This document shows positions 36,709-48,412 of a stretch of DNA of 64,000 bases, one piece after another (the stretch's first letter is position 1; each line of letters begins with the position of its first letter). The DNA comes from Trichostrongylus colubriformis. Lineage: Eukaryota > Nematoda > Chromadorea > Rhabditida > Trichostrongylidae. The notes below the pieces were generated by a model that did no database searches, was not told the origin of the DNA, and saw only the letters and a list, made by a program, of their open reading frames with translations. The stretch lies in contig OZ022257.1 of NCBI GenBank assembly GCA_963978905.1, positions 6,515,155 to 6,579,154 of the forward strand. Reading direction: 5' to 3'. A program made the translations under genes and the position numbers.

Positions 36709-39700
36709 TTATGAAAAATTAGAACTATTAGTCTTGAGAATCTGCTCATATACATGTCTTGAAACATTCAATGATGCATTAATTGGTGCCAAACCCGGTT
36801 CTCGCAAAAGCGAAAATGCTGCTATCGAGAAATATGTGTGTAGTAAATCTGAAATACAAAACAAATGAGTCGCCATCTTTCTCCAATATAAAATCACTCA
36901 AAACTGTACAACATTATCAACCAGGGAGACAGAACTCACCAGGATGTGCGGCAAGTGTTCCAGTGATTACTGTGGGGTCAAGTCACCTATGAGAGGGTTT
37001 CCTTCACAAGACGATTGATTTACTACTGATTTCAAGATCTCGGCTACGTTGCTGGTCTACTTATGCCAAAGGTGAAGGCCAAAGAATGAAGACAGATATT
37101 TGTGGGGTTAACTATGTAACAAAGCTAGATATTTGTGACGAGAATAGTTAAGTTGTGACATCTTCCATCAAATACAATTTACAGCTGAAGCAGATTTGAT
37201 CCATAGAAAAGGTGGGACCTAACTACTGTAACAACCCGTAATGTAAAGTTTTACTCTCACGAAAATGTTAATCTCACCGTTCCTGTAGGGATTTCCCGCC
37301 ATGCAACACTGGTGACCTGACCTCCCGGAGCACTGATCGAAACACTTGTACTTCACCCGAACTCACCAGGAAATGCCGACGGCTCTGGGATCTTGCAAAA
37401 CCCGCCCAACTGATGATGTTGTGCAATTGTAAGAAACGACCGCAACCTCTCCTGGTCTATCAGATGATTCGCATTCAGAATCTAGTAATGATAAAAAGGA
37501 TACGAAGAAGAAGTTTAGAGCGAAGAAAACATTTAAAGATGCAGCAAAGTGAACACAGGCAAGCATATACACTAGCTGCGCCTATGGAAGAGTCTAAAGA
37601 AATACCTCTAGGGTAGCTCCTATCCAAAATGCATAACAGCTGTCATCTGGTTTATGAGCTCTGCCATGAAAACCTTCATCTTGCTTCCACAGTGCCCACC
37701 TAACAAGTTTATCGATTTCTCGCCTCGATAATACTGAACCGTCCCAGAGACAATTCGCTAACGATAAGGAGGCAATAGCACAAAACGTTGAACCACCTGT
37801 AAAAGAATCGAAATAATCTACGAGGGTACACATTTCATTCCACTGAACGATTTCGAATATTAGGAAAATTTGCGATTAGAAAAAGGATGAGATGTCAAAG
37901 AACCAAGAAAGGAGCGACGAAAGCCAATGGTATGCAGCGACGGGACGGTAGCAAAGAAAAAGCAAGGGATGACTAAAGATGCGAAAAATAACGGGCATGA
38001 GCAAAGAATTGCAAGTGTCCCATAATGATGGAAACGTCTGCAAAAGAGCTCTGGAGGAGATAGGCGACTATCTCACGCCGTCAAGCAAGCAAGCATCGCA
38101 GCAAACAGATATATATGACAGCAAATCACAATGCCAATCCATGCAACTTATCAAGTACACTGATTAAGATAAAAAATTCAAACATGGAGATGAATATCAA
38201 TGAAGTTCTACCAGAGCCAGAAAAGTGAGTTATGACAAGAAAAGTAATTGAAAACTGGACGAAATTACCGTGGCTTTCATCTCCTGGACCTTGTCCTATT
38301 CCACCATCATAATTCAGACTATTTCGAATGAAGTTTCTCAATGAGGAGAAGTTAATAAATGAAAAATCCTGGAGAATATGAGATATGGCAACAGCACAGA
38401 AGACGAATCGCATATCACTTTCAGAATCACGGCCTTCACTCCAAAAGCTGTAAATTGAATGATGAGGAAATATACTGATAAACTGGAACTTGTTTATGTA
38501 ACAGGAACAGAAAGTGTAAGCTACCTCCCATCGTCTTTTTGTGATTTTCGCAGCGTTTCAAGTAACGCTTGTTTATTAACACGTTTGAAGTCATCACCTA
38601 GTATAGCCAGACACAGGAGAGCACTAAATGGAAAATGTGTAAGTGAGGGAACATGCAAGATTTTGAACAGCGGTGCTGTTCAAAACTTTTCGAATACTTG
38701 ACGCCGGTCCTTCATAGTCATCTACCCGAGACCCAGAACAATACCTCATCAAGAACTTTCTTACAAACAAAATGAGACCTTCTTCATTGGCGAGAAACAA
38801 AACTCTCATTCTCCTCGTCAATCCTTCTGGAAATATATAATGACACACCTGTACGTCTGAGCCAAATTTGCGGAACTATAAACGCCTTCGCCATCGTCCG
38901 ATGCAAAACTCATACATCCTCGAAAACCACAGAACTTATCTGAGAAGTAAACAAATTGTAAGAGAGACATAGGGGATGAAGAAAATGTGGAATAGGAATG
39001 CCAAAATATTAATGAATTACTCCATTTAATATCTCATTCATTAAATACAATGTCAGAACGGACATAAAGCAAGAGATTAAACCAAATTCTCAAAAACGAG
39101 ACTAACAATAAATTCAATAAGGAAAAACTGTAACAAAAAAGGAATGTACAGGTATTTCATCAGCTGAAAATAGTGCTCTTCTCCATTGATTCCTTCCAAA
39201 CGTTAGTAATAATGGAGGGAATGACAGCGTCTGGATGTGAAGGCTCAAGTAAGTCCAATGGTTTACAGTTTTTGCATAACTTCTTCTGCATTGGTTCAAT
39301 TGTCTTTTTCAATATCGGTGCATCCTCGACATCCATTTCTATGTCAATGACCGTATTTAAGGAGGACACTGGCTGACGAAGTGTGTCAGGGAGCCGTTGG
39401 ACATATTCATCCTCCTTCTTCATTACCGCAACTGATCCTTCGAGCCGTTTCCGACTGGCTGACCAAAGTTCCATTTCTTCAGCGCCTTTCAATTCACCAT
39501 ATCGCATAGTTTGGAACCAGACACTTCCATTTGCCAATGTCCTCAACAGGAACTCAGCTGGTCTGCCAGATTCATCCTCGTATCCTTGGACTGCAGCCAT
39601 TCCCATCACTGGCTCACGAGACAGATTCAAGCGGTGAAAAACTGAGGGTGGCATCACACACTTTTCGTAATCATTGCAGCTGCCCAACGAATGTATCGGC

Positions 39701-42196
39701 ACCACTGAAGACCACAATTCACATTCATGACTGTATAAACGTAGAACGGAGATATCCGTCAGCAGATGGTCGAGGAAATACGTTGAAACTATGTGGCCTG
39801 TTCCTAGAGGATCTGCTGCTGGTGTTGTAGTCAACATGACATGTGAACCATATGGAATGGTATGCGGAAGCGTGAGAACAGCCGCATTCGGAAAACGCTC
39901 ATCACAGAGGTAAGCGGAATGTGATGTCACTACAATGAAATTATGCAAGCGTTGCGGAACCGCTCGTAGATGGTAGATGATGGGTCGTTTCACGGGTTTC
40001 GCAGGTACGTAACTCGCGTGATCCATCGGTCCCTGAAAAAGAGTTCTGAATGAATGGGAAAAGTCAACTCATGGACTGCCGTCCTGCTTACTTTAGCCCC
40101 AAAGTGCCATAGGAGTACTTGGTTCATTATGTGGATCACTAGCCAAGAAGGAGGCTACAAGAATTCAGCATAAGGATGCGATCTTTCCACTTCTCCACAA
40201 ATCATACATTTTCAATGCACTGCGATTCATACTAACACCATGCTAACACGTTGTATAGAGAATTTGGTCGCATTGCGACCGCACGCATCCCTAACACATG
40301 TGTCGCACAACGGCTGACGATATAGGAATGCTCACAAACTCCTGTTTATCAGCATTTTTCTATCCATACACACTTTGAGACCATTAGACACCAGCATCTT
40401 CGAATAAATCAAAAACAGAAGGAAATTTACATAGCGAACAGAAAATATAGGGCAACATGGCACCTGCAATTATAGGCATACCTTTTTGTCAAGCTCAGGC
40501 ACTTCAAACAGTATAGTGGCACTATTAAGAATATCCAATCGAAGATCAAATGTGCGAACTTCGTAATCGGAAGATGCAAAAACGACACGAGGGTGATCAC
40601 TGTGGGATACTAACTGGAAATTAAACATCTTCACAGCGATATAATCGAACAAGAAAAACTTGAATATTTACCTTTATGTCATTACAGGGGCTCTTTGTCC
40701 TCGACAGAGGAGATCCGATGAGGCCATTCCACACCATGCCGCCCATATCGCACACGGTGACTTCCCCAGGGAGGAGAAAATTTTCTTCAAAACATCGCAC
40801 TGCGCTCTGAACCATTGGTAAATTATGCAGGCAGGATCTTGGAGCACTGCCTTCTTTTCTGTAAGACCTACCCTGAAAACTCGCACTTGATCACCGCTGC
40901 CCAGGTTTACCACACTCAGATGACGCCTGCAGCGAGTCCAGATCTCTCGCCTCTGCATTTGGCTGACTCGTAACTCCAGTACAGGATCGCCCATGTCTAG
41001 CTCGCGCCGTACTTTTCCTTTAGACGACAAGACTCCTCCGTGCACCTGAACAACGTAAAACCTCATCCAAATTAAGTGTGAACCGTGAAAGAACTAGCAG
41101 TTCAATTTACTAACCTCTACTTTAAATTCTTCGATGTTCTGCTGACTTGAGCCTTCAGTCACCCTCCACAGAGAGAGCTCACGTTCATTCCGCCTAGAAG
41201 CTGCCAACAAGTTCACGTATCTCAACACATTACTATCCATGTCGCAGCGGAAATTGCCAGGTGGTCGACGTGGAACAACCTACATGGTATCTATGGTATG
41301 TAAATAAAACCAAGAAAAAAAAACGCACTACAGTATAGATAGTGTGAATAAGATTCAGATGAAAACATTACCTCTAAGGATTTCCGTGATATAATTGGCT
41401 CGATGTATCCGGCAACAACTGGTGCGACGGATCTTTTCCAAAGGGCAGCAAGATTATACTGAGGAATGTCATTTCCCGATCTCAAATCCGTTAATATTCC
41501 ACCAAAACCGCGCCATCCACAATCAGCCAGACCGAAGTCTCGTAATTTCGGTTCGCAGTAAAGGGCGCTCATTCATACAGCAGAAACGGAAATGACGATG
41601 AACAACAAGTGACTATTATAAAAACTAGACAAAAAACGAAAAAAGGAAATAGAGATACATAAATAAAAAAACAATCAAGTACGAGTAGCCGCAATGTGGG
41701 ATAGGCCAACAAAAAGCAAAAACACGTCATAAATACACAAACCTGATCCAGCAACTTGCAGCTTATAGATCCAATCAACAATGGACTTTCTACGATCGTC
41801 AGTCAAAAGCTTGTCCAGTTCGCCAAGGAGATCAAGAGCCGATACAGCGAAGAAAAGTAAGGTTATCCTGAGAAAAAGATCTTTACTAATCTCACAGATC
41901 CTGGAGGGTAAAGACTTTGAGTTGTTTCTAGCAGTGCTTCGGGTAATTCAAAATTCGAAGAAGAAACAGAAGCCAAACTTCGGTCGTTTTCGCTCACACT
42001 TCCCACTTACGGGAAAGGTCACCACAAGAGGTAACTTGGACTTTGATGGAGGCAGCTTACAGCTTCAGTCCGTTACGAAGAAGAATTAAGATAAAACTGA
42101 CCTATTCGTATCCAAAGAGCAATACTGTTCCGGAAACACGTTCAAGTGACGTATAAGGAACCTCACGTGCCTTTGTAGAATGAGGCTTTCTGACAT
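36709..42196 (-). CDS. PGGT1B: Geranylgeranyltransferase type I beta subunit
   Basis: Catalytic beta subunit that attaches geranylgeranyl to CaaX proteins such as Rho-family GTPases, with the shared FTase/GGTase alpha subunit. Eight exons join in phase to 344 residues: 42196-42102, 41867-41743, 38939-38849, 38623-38525, 38447-38269, 37796-37606, 37481-37367, 36848-36709. The start exon reads MSESLILQRHVRFLIRHLN. Conserved blocks follow: SALDLLGELD, FCGFRG, CLAILGDDFKRVN, DMRFVFCAVAIS, GPGDESHGGSTFCAIASL. Zinc ligands are visible as the Asp and Cys of PDDSCYAFW and the His of LLHTYFS. The second intron (38940-41742) contains a complete TAF1C-like gene on the same strand. Length is close to the family's 340-380. 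Confidence 0.93.
39160..41572 (-). CDS. TAF1C-like protein (RNA polymerase I SL1 subunit), nested gene
   Basis: Six exons, all phase 0, give 559 residues: 41572-41372, 41279-41115, 41045-40872, 40806-40672, 40613-40482, 40032-39160. It starts MSALYCEPKLRDFGLAD and ends STIFS. Beta-propeller-like segments include WTRCRRHLSVVN, LPGEVTVCDMGGMVWNG and HPRVVFASSDYEVRTFDLR. The order of an LPGE-V motif followed by HPR-V and a DLR motif is typical of TAF1C, which helps recruit RNA polymerase I to rDNA. The assignment is by pattern memory and moderate; another WD-type protein is possible. The whole gene lies inside PGGT1B intron 2, on the same strand, ending 220 nt before the next PGGT1B exon. No clear spliced-leader acceptor was seen before its ATG. 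Confidence 0.6.
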
Positions 42197-42745
42197 GCAC
42201 TAAAACTCAACCTCTACATACTTTCAAAAGCTAAAAGCGAAAACATCATATGTGTAAGCGTATACAGAAAAGCAACGTATGAAGATAGGAAAGGAATCAA
42301 GCGTTGAAACACCTCTGATTTCGGTAGCCTGATTGATGACATACTTTCTCCGTCACAAAACAATTTTTGTTCCCACATTTATTCATGCAATAACAACAAT
42401 GCCTATCGATAAGAAAATTGAGTCTATGTGAAAAAAAAATCTATGTAAAATCCTAGCGAATCGACGAAGCGGACAAATGAGTACATAGCTAGGCGTCAGA
42501 CTTCATCCGCATTCCCATACTAACACGTGGCACTTCGAAGATGATGCTCGTTGAGTGCTTCGCCTTATTCAAAGGGCATGCTGAAACCATGAAGAAGTCA
42601 GTAACACGTAGTTACTAAAGAATACGATGTAAGACGCAGATGAAACGAGAAGCTTCACTAAATCCTGTTGAATGGATAAATTCAAATTTCATGAAATTTC
42701 TGTTATGAATAAGTACGGACTTAGGCCCCACTAGCCCGCTTTCGG
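42197..42745. other. Upstream region of the minus-strand cluster
   Basis: No exon is recognisable. If the cluster is one operon, its promoter should lie here or just above. No defined promoter element can be read. Confidence 0.35.
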
Positions 42746-42746
42746 G

Positions 42747-42901
42747 TGTATGTCGTTTGGCGCGGCCCTTGCAGCTAATTTGCCAGTGGGGCGTATGGGC
42801 CGTCTGTGCTCTCCCAGATTTACCTAAGCCTTTTTAGGGGAGGAACTTTGGCAGTGCCCCATTGGCGAATTAGCTCCAAGGGGCCGCGCCAAACGACCGT
42901 C
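42747..42901. repeat. GTTTGGCGCGGCC MITE, copy 1
   Basis: The ends GTCGTTTGGCGCGGCCCTTG and its inverted partner GGGGCCGCGCCAAACGAC bound about 155 bp. The related copy is 45589-45762, with the same CTCCCAGATTTRCCTAAGCCT core in opposite orientation. Confidence 0.75.
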
Positions 42902-43414
42902 TCCCGCCCGCTTTCCCCACGATGTAGATCAAGGATGCGAATTATTCAATGCATAAAATACCATGCAGACCCTACATGCTACTCGACGACGGCGCGTAAA
43001 ACTGGTGAAGTTAGGCGATGGGTTTTCGTGAAGTTTGACTGAAAGAATTTGAACCACTGCCGTATGGGAGAGCGAACCACAAAGAATACCTATGTACAGG
43101 ATAGGGTGAAGATCCGGAAGTGGTTCATCCACCTGGACACTCTTTCCCTTCCTAGGACTACGTTATCAGATAATAGGTTCATGACGTCTATTACTGAAGG
43201 GGTAGGTGTAGCGGTGGGGTATGCGATGAGGTACAACACACATGGGCTATATATATTTATTACTAATAGGATTACATAAGAAGGAAGAAGGGGAAGGTGA
43301 GGAGGTGAGGTGGTGACTGCCGGGAATGACTCCCACTGCTGGATGGCAGCAGCTTAAGTACCCGCAGGCTGGAGGAAGATCGAGGTGGCGCCGCCTGATT
43401 GGCTGCCGGTGCAT

Positions 43415-43546
43415 GATGATGAGTCCTTGAGGATTGATGGGCTGGAGGAGCTGACACCTGACAACGTAGAATTCACTCCGCCTCGATCGAAGCCATTTTC
43501 TGGCATCGTGCTCAACTTCATCAAATCAAAATATGCTAAAAATGAG
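43415..43546 (+). CDS. Possible exon, unknown protein
   Basis: An open plus-strand frame reads DDESLRIDGLEELTPDNVEF and continues to KSKYAKNE, where a GTTTAC donor-like site follows and a MITE is inserted. It lies about 370 bp before the decayed helix-turn-helix gene copy and could be an upstream exon of that locus or of another lost gene. Confidence 0.3.
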
Positions 43547-43549
43547 GTT

Positions 43550-43712
43550 TACAGTCCATTTCGGAGCGCTTAATAGGGCGTGGCCTACGGACTTGGGTGA
43601 GAGTGTATCAAATTCTCCCAGTCACACACTCTCACTCTTGCCACGCGCTCTCACCCTCGTCACTCACCCATGTCCGAAGGCCACGCCCTATCAAGGGCTC
43701 CGAAATGAAGTA
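43550..43712. repeat. MITE, TACAGTCCATTTCGG family, copy 3
   Basis: It starts TACAGTCCATTTCGGAGCGC and ends GGGCTCCGAAATGAAGTATA. The interior carries the shared GGGCGTGGCCTACGGACTTGG and CACTCTC tracts. Confidence 0.8.
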
Positions 43713-43912
43713 TAGGCGCTTACTTACTCGTAGGTTGAATGCGACTTCTCGGATCATGGAGGATGATCAATGCTTTTCATTTCAGGTTTCCCGAAACTTC
43801 CAATGTAACTAGCAGAAATGTCTGCTGACTTCAATTTTGTAGGTGGAACTTGTTGATACCATTAGTTTCGCTAAGTATTCAAGAGCAGTGGTCACTGAAT
43901 TTCTCATTTCAG

Positions 43913-45345
43913 TCAAGTATCGCACGAAAACTGCTGCTGAAAAAAACCTCGCCAAGATGCTCAGAAGCGGCTAAAAGTTGCGCTGATTGGAGGGGGAGTA
44001 AGTATCTTCAACCTGCTGCTCATTATTTTGTAACCGATACGTTAAAAATTTTTCAGAATAGATCCCCCCAGATAGCGGATCACTCAACGGTCGGTGTCGG
44101 CTTGCCCCTGTAATAAGTATAACCGAGATCCTCTGATTTTTTTATGGAGCAGTATCGCTTGTTTTCTCTCTAAACGACAGTATAAAATGTCAGTGTTACC
44201 TTCCATTAATTTTCATCGTAGAAAATACACTTTAGGTGCGACCACCAGAGAGGCGTAATACTGAACCTCGCTCAAGCCCTTTGGTGAGTGCAGCACCAGC
44301 ACTTGCTTTTTACACATTTAGATTATTTTCAGCTTTTCCTCTTCCGAAGACTAATCTTCTAACTTATTTTTGCAATGTACAATAATAAGCTCTTATACCT
44401 ACTTTTCATGGTTTTCAGATCCCTATTCATCGCGCTTCTTTGTGGTTAGCGTGTTGTGCTTGCTTGACCCGTTTCTCCCGAGAAGGGCAACTTGCTGTCA
44501 AATGTTACTGTGATGTAGGCTTTTCTGAATGCAATCTATTGCACTTATGAGAATAACTGAGTTAAATTGACAGGGCTCCTGCTGCTTTCTATGTAATTCT
44601 GCACCGCTACCTCAAGATTTTTCGGTTCATGACGAAATGTTGATCTCTAGCCGTGTTCGTGACCTCACTATAGTAATGACGTCGCAACGAGTAGGTAGAA
44701 ATGTATGAAAGGAATATGGCCCAACGAGGAGGCTCTCATGTTTCGAGTGTGGACATTTTTCTATGTTTTAAAGCGTTATTAGGCTTCACTGGCAAAGGAA
44801 CGTTGTTTGACGCACCCGCCACACTGACTGCAGCGGCGTGCTGAGTGCCATTTAGTACCATTGTTCGTATGGGAAACCGTCTTCGAGGGGTTCCATTGCC
44901 CGGAAATGCAAAGCAAAACTTCGTAGCAGAAGACAACAGAGCTTGGCAGTACTGACGAGATATGGCAGCAGGTGGGGTGAAACGGTCCGTCAGTGTATCC
45001 GTTGCTAGCTAAAACAAAATGGTTACATCGTGGTTTAAAGTTCTCTCAGCCGAAATTTAACCTTTCTACGAGTACGCTCTATCTTATAAGTTCGTTAGCG
45101 GGAGATGGTGTATCTTTGAGTGCCCTTCGGATAACAGGGTATTAGAGGGCAGTAGCGGTACAGAAAGTGAGGACGACAATGAAGGAGTTGAATGTGATTA
45201 CCATGAGCTAATGGAGGAAGACTTTGTCGATGAACCGAGGATGCTAGAAAGCGCATACAGAAATAAGGAAGACGAAACTGCACCTAGCACAAGCAGTACG
45301 GTGCTACTGGAGTTAGGGGGGCCAGCGCACTGTGCTCTGCGTCGC
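43913..45345 (+). pseudogene. Decayed copy 1 of the helix-turn-helix gene family
   Basis: This locus is collinear with the intact gene at 60350-61958. Exon counterparts start at 43913, 44057, 44236 and about 44573, against 60450, 60603, 60786 and 61131 in the intact copy, so the introns are retained and it is a DNA duplicate, not a retrocopy. In the last exon the frame stays open through PLPQDFSVHDE and then meets a stop near 44706. Further stops and small deletions follow, including GCGTGCTGAGTGCC near 44834. The tail near 45220-45290 (DFVDEPRMLESAYRNKEDE) is still recognisable. Confidence 0.75.
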
Positions 45346-45588
45346 TAACGCCATGGTTAGAGCGCAGAGAAGTCATAGCGCCTGCCAAATCGGGTTCGAA
45401 TTTTGCAAAGAAACGACTTCAGTGAAGCAAACTCGTGCTTTTTTCTATCCTATCTTAGCCTAAGCCTCGGGGAAGAATCCCCTTTCCCTAGGCTTAGGCG
45501 AAACAATGATGAGGCTACTTGCATGCATGGCAAGCTATTTGGCCTAGTCTCACCGCGAGTTAGAAAGCTCTTCTTACGGGAGACGGTT

Positions 45589-45762
45589 GTTTGGCGCGGC
45601 CTCCGCAGCTAATTTTCCAACGGGGCGCTGCCAAAGCTCCTCCCCTCGAAAGGCTTAGGCAAATCTGGGAGAGCACAAACGGCGATGGACACGCCCCCAA
45701 TAGTGAGCAACGGCCCCTGCGACCCATTGGAAAATTAGCTGCAGAGGCCGCGCCAGACGACA
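45589..45762. repeat. GTTTGGCGCGGCC MITE, copy 2
   Basis: The ends GTTTGGCGCGGCCTCCGCAG and its inverted partner CTGCAGAGGCCGCGCCAGAC bound about 174 bp. The core is inverted relative to 42747-42901. Confidence 0.75.
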
Positions 45763-45784
45763 TACACCCCCTTTTCCTAGTGCG

Positions 45785-46760
45785 AAAGGATCGTATCTAA
45801 ACCTAAGGTGCGACAGCGCGGGCGGCCGCGTGCGTATCATTGCTGGGGCAAACTAAGCGGCGCCGCTTTGAATGTGGGGGTCTCGTAGGACGTTTTGTAT
45901 GTATCTGATATCTCGTTATTAACTGCATTAATCGTGAATCGTTTGTAGTATTGATCGTTTGCGATAGTCCCTCGTTCTATTTCACAACGTATCCGACCAT
46001 TTTCACGATTCTGAATTCCACGGCTTCTTTGTTGAAGAGAGCGAATAGAGCAAAAACCACATAAATGCCTGAATTCGACGTACTTACGTATTCACCTCCT
46101 TTCTTCCGGTACCACATAGTTGAGAAGGGAGGGGGGGGGGCTCCATGTGCTCGGCGTCCAAGGTATTTTTAAGTTTTTAGTCTAAGCCTTACTCCCTAGG
46201 GAAGCCCTTTCCCCTCAAGGAAGGCTCAGGTAAAATACACTTGAGTGCACATACTGATGATTGTAAAATGGTTTCGAGGGACGACAGCGCGCAACAGTGG
46301 GCCCCCACTCCCACTCCTCAACTACATTTGCACTCCTGCATCCTTTTCTGGTGGTCTTAAGACGGATGATGGGTGGAAGAGTCCATTTCCATTTAGTGAT
46401 TGAGTATAATGAACACAAAACTGAATCTTCGGAGTGTTGCTTTTTCAAAAGAGAAATCGTGAAAGGTCAGTTCTTTTGATCCTTTTCGCACTGTCAGTAG
46501 CCGATCATTGGTGATCGGCTATCGAAAGGAATGTCGGAAGGAATAGAAACAACTCCCTACACTAGGATTTTTATGGCGCATAATATAGCGAACTACATGA
46601 AGCAAAGAACGGAGTAGATCTAAACATCTATGTCGAAATCGCCACTGCGCCCCTCCATCCCTCATTCCTTAAAACGTTTGGCGCGCCCCAGCAACGATGC
46701 GCGCGCGACCGCCCGCGCTGTCGCACCTTAGGTTTAGATACGATCGTGCGAAAGCGCCAT
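45785..46760. mobile_element. TIR element of about 975 bp, 65-bp ends
   Basis: The left end GCGAAAGGATCGTATCTAAA, then CCTAAGGTGCGACAGCGCGG, is matched in reverse complement at about 46690-46760 (CCGCGCTGTCGCACCTTAGG, then TTTAGATACGATCG). No transposase is visible inside. A stretch around 46170-46300 resembles 54990-55110 inside another element. Confidence 0.65.
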
Positions 46761-47033
46761 TAAAAGGCGATTTTGTCATATCATAGTTCGGGAATGCCTT
46801 GCCGTACTTGCCATACTTGCCCTTGCTGACCTTCCATTGTTGTGGTATGATTAAATGTGTAAAAATTGTTCGCATAGTTCTTGAGATTGGCATTGCGACC
46901 GACGACGCTGAATGTCCATGGCACTCCTAGCTTTGATAACAACGCTCAATATAGTACATTTATTCATATACAGTGACAGAGCATACTCGAAAACTTTATT
47001 GGATTGTAAATCTAAATCATCTCCATTTCCAAG

Positions 47034-47455
47034 TCAAGTTTGGATATCAATAAGCCAGCGGAGATAATTGAGTTTGGTCTCAGGAGTTTCAGGACCAGGC
47101 CGATGTGAAAAGCTCAATAAGTGTTCTTCTATACCACGCATGTTGCAGCCAAAGTCTTTTTTAGGTTCGAAAGCACAGCAAATATTACCCAATACTACAA
47201 CTCCTGCCTTAAAATCTCCCTTTTGAACCGCTGGAGCTGTTCTTAGGCTTTTTGAGAACGCCCAGAGAGTATTCTCCAGGTCTGCTTTTATCCACTCCTT
47301 GTACTCCTTCCTCAAAAGATATTGGAACTGCGTGCGGACAGTCTCATATTTCTCGGGCGAAGATAACTTTAGCAAATTTGCATAGGCCAACTGTATCTCC
47401 TCTTTCGCAGTTTCCGGTTTTCTCCGAAGACCACAGAATATCAGGTCGCGTAAAT
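47034..47455 (-). CDS. Last exon of an unrecognised gene
   Basis: A TTTTTGCAG acceptor at 47456 opens 140 codons to a stop. The frame reads DLRDLIFCGLRRKPETAKE and ends LNYLRWLIDIQT. It is rich in charged residues with a helical pattern; I do not recognise the family. Possible upstream exons are at 49213-49341 and 49484-49760, but phases do not join simply. Two TIR elements (47618-48358, 48413-48828) would lie in the intron. Confidence 0.45.
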
Positions 47456-47617
47456 CTGCAAAAATATCCACACTAATAGTTGTTGTAGGGGTGATATGAG
47501 CACTTTAATGGTGAAGAATAGAATCTGATAACGACTGATGAGCGCTGACACCAGCCATTAGCGAGTGGATGGAATGAGATCCGGTACACCGCTTACCACT
47601 ACTATACGACCGATATA

Positions 47618-48358
47618 CAGGGGGTGCCAAAAAAAAGTAATTTTGCCCACGGCTCACATCTCCCAATTATACAAAACATAGGGAAATGAAAGAAATGAAA
47701 GTATTGGGGCAAAATATTCCCGAAATGTTCCTCTAAAATCAAGAACAAGCTGAGACTCACTACTTTCATTTTCATAAAAATATAGAACCTTTAAGCGGCG
47801 CAGTCGGGCTTCAGCGCACCCACGGTATCAAGGTCCCCTTAAAACAGTGGAGCCGGGTTCCATGGTAGGTCTTGTGAGGGAAGCTTCCTAAGGATTGGCC
47901 CTTCGGTTCATGGAAGTCACAGAGCCCCTGCTGCTTGGACAAGGCTGCTATGATCCGAAGTATCATTTTCATGCCCAAATCCGCCTCCGGAGGGGTTTCA
48001 GTGGTAAGTGCACGTTTTGGCTCTTGGAAACGGAGGGCGCTGGGAACCCGGAAAAAACGGGATCCTAAAGAACACCACCCAGTATGAATGCCCTTAGGTA
48101 CCCAGAGTGAACGGATCTCAGCAAGGTTGTGAACGAGGGCGACGAAATTTCGGATTTTGCCCAGTTGAGGTGACACATCTTGTTCACTATTTCCTCGCTC
48201 CCGTTCCTGCTCGTGCAGAAGGCTGCCACGGAGTATAGTGATAGAGTGAGGTCTGCTCTTTAATCTGGGGATGTGAATACGTCAACAGAATTTGCTGTAG
48301 TTCGACTAAAGTGGGGTGAAAGCGGACGAGACAAAATTACTTTTTTTGGCACCCCCTG
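47618..48358. mobile_element. Non-autonomous CAGGGGGTGCC TIR element, copy 3
   Basis: This copy is 741 bp, inverted relative to 13614-14351, and flanked by TA. It is the most diverged of the three copies. Confidence 0.85.
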
Positions 48359-48412
48359 TAGTAAAAGCGTCTGATGCTCAGTGCCATTTTATGTTGGCAT
48401 CAGTTGCTGATG

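Noticed and set aside
39383..39830. Plus-strand open frames inside 39160-40032
   Set aside because: They are antisense shadows of the long last exon of the TAF1C-like gene.
41781..42089. Plus-strand 102-codon open frame
   Set aside because: It overlaps the antisense of the PGGT1B exon 41867-41743 and the intron beside it; the minus-strand exon explains the conservation.
45300..45420. GGGTTCGAATTTTGC after a GC-rich hairpin, possible RNA gene
   Set aside because: No cloverleaf can be folded around it by eye; it lies at the end of the decayed gene copy.
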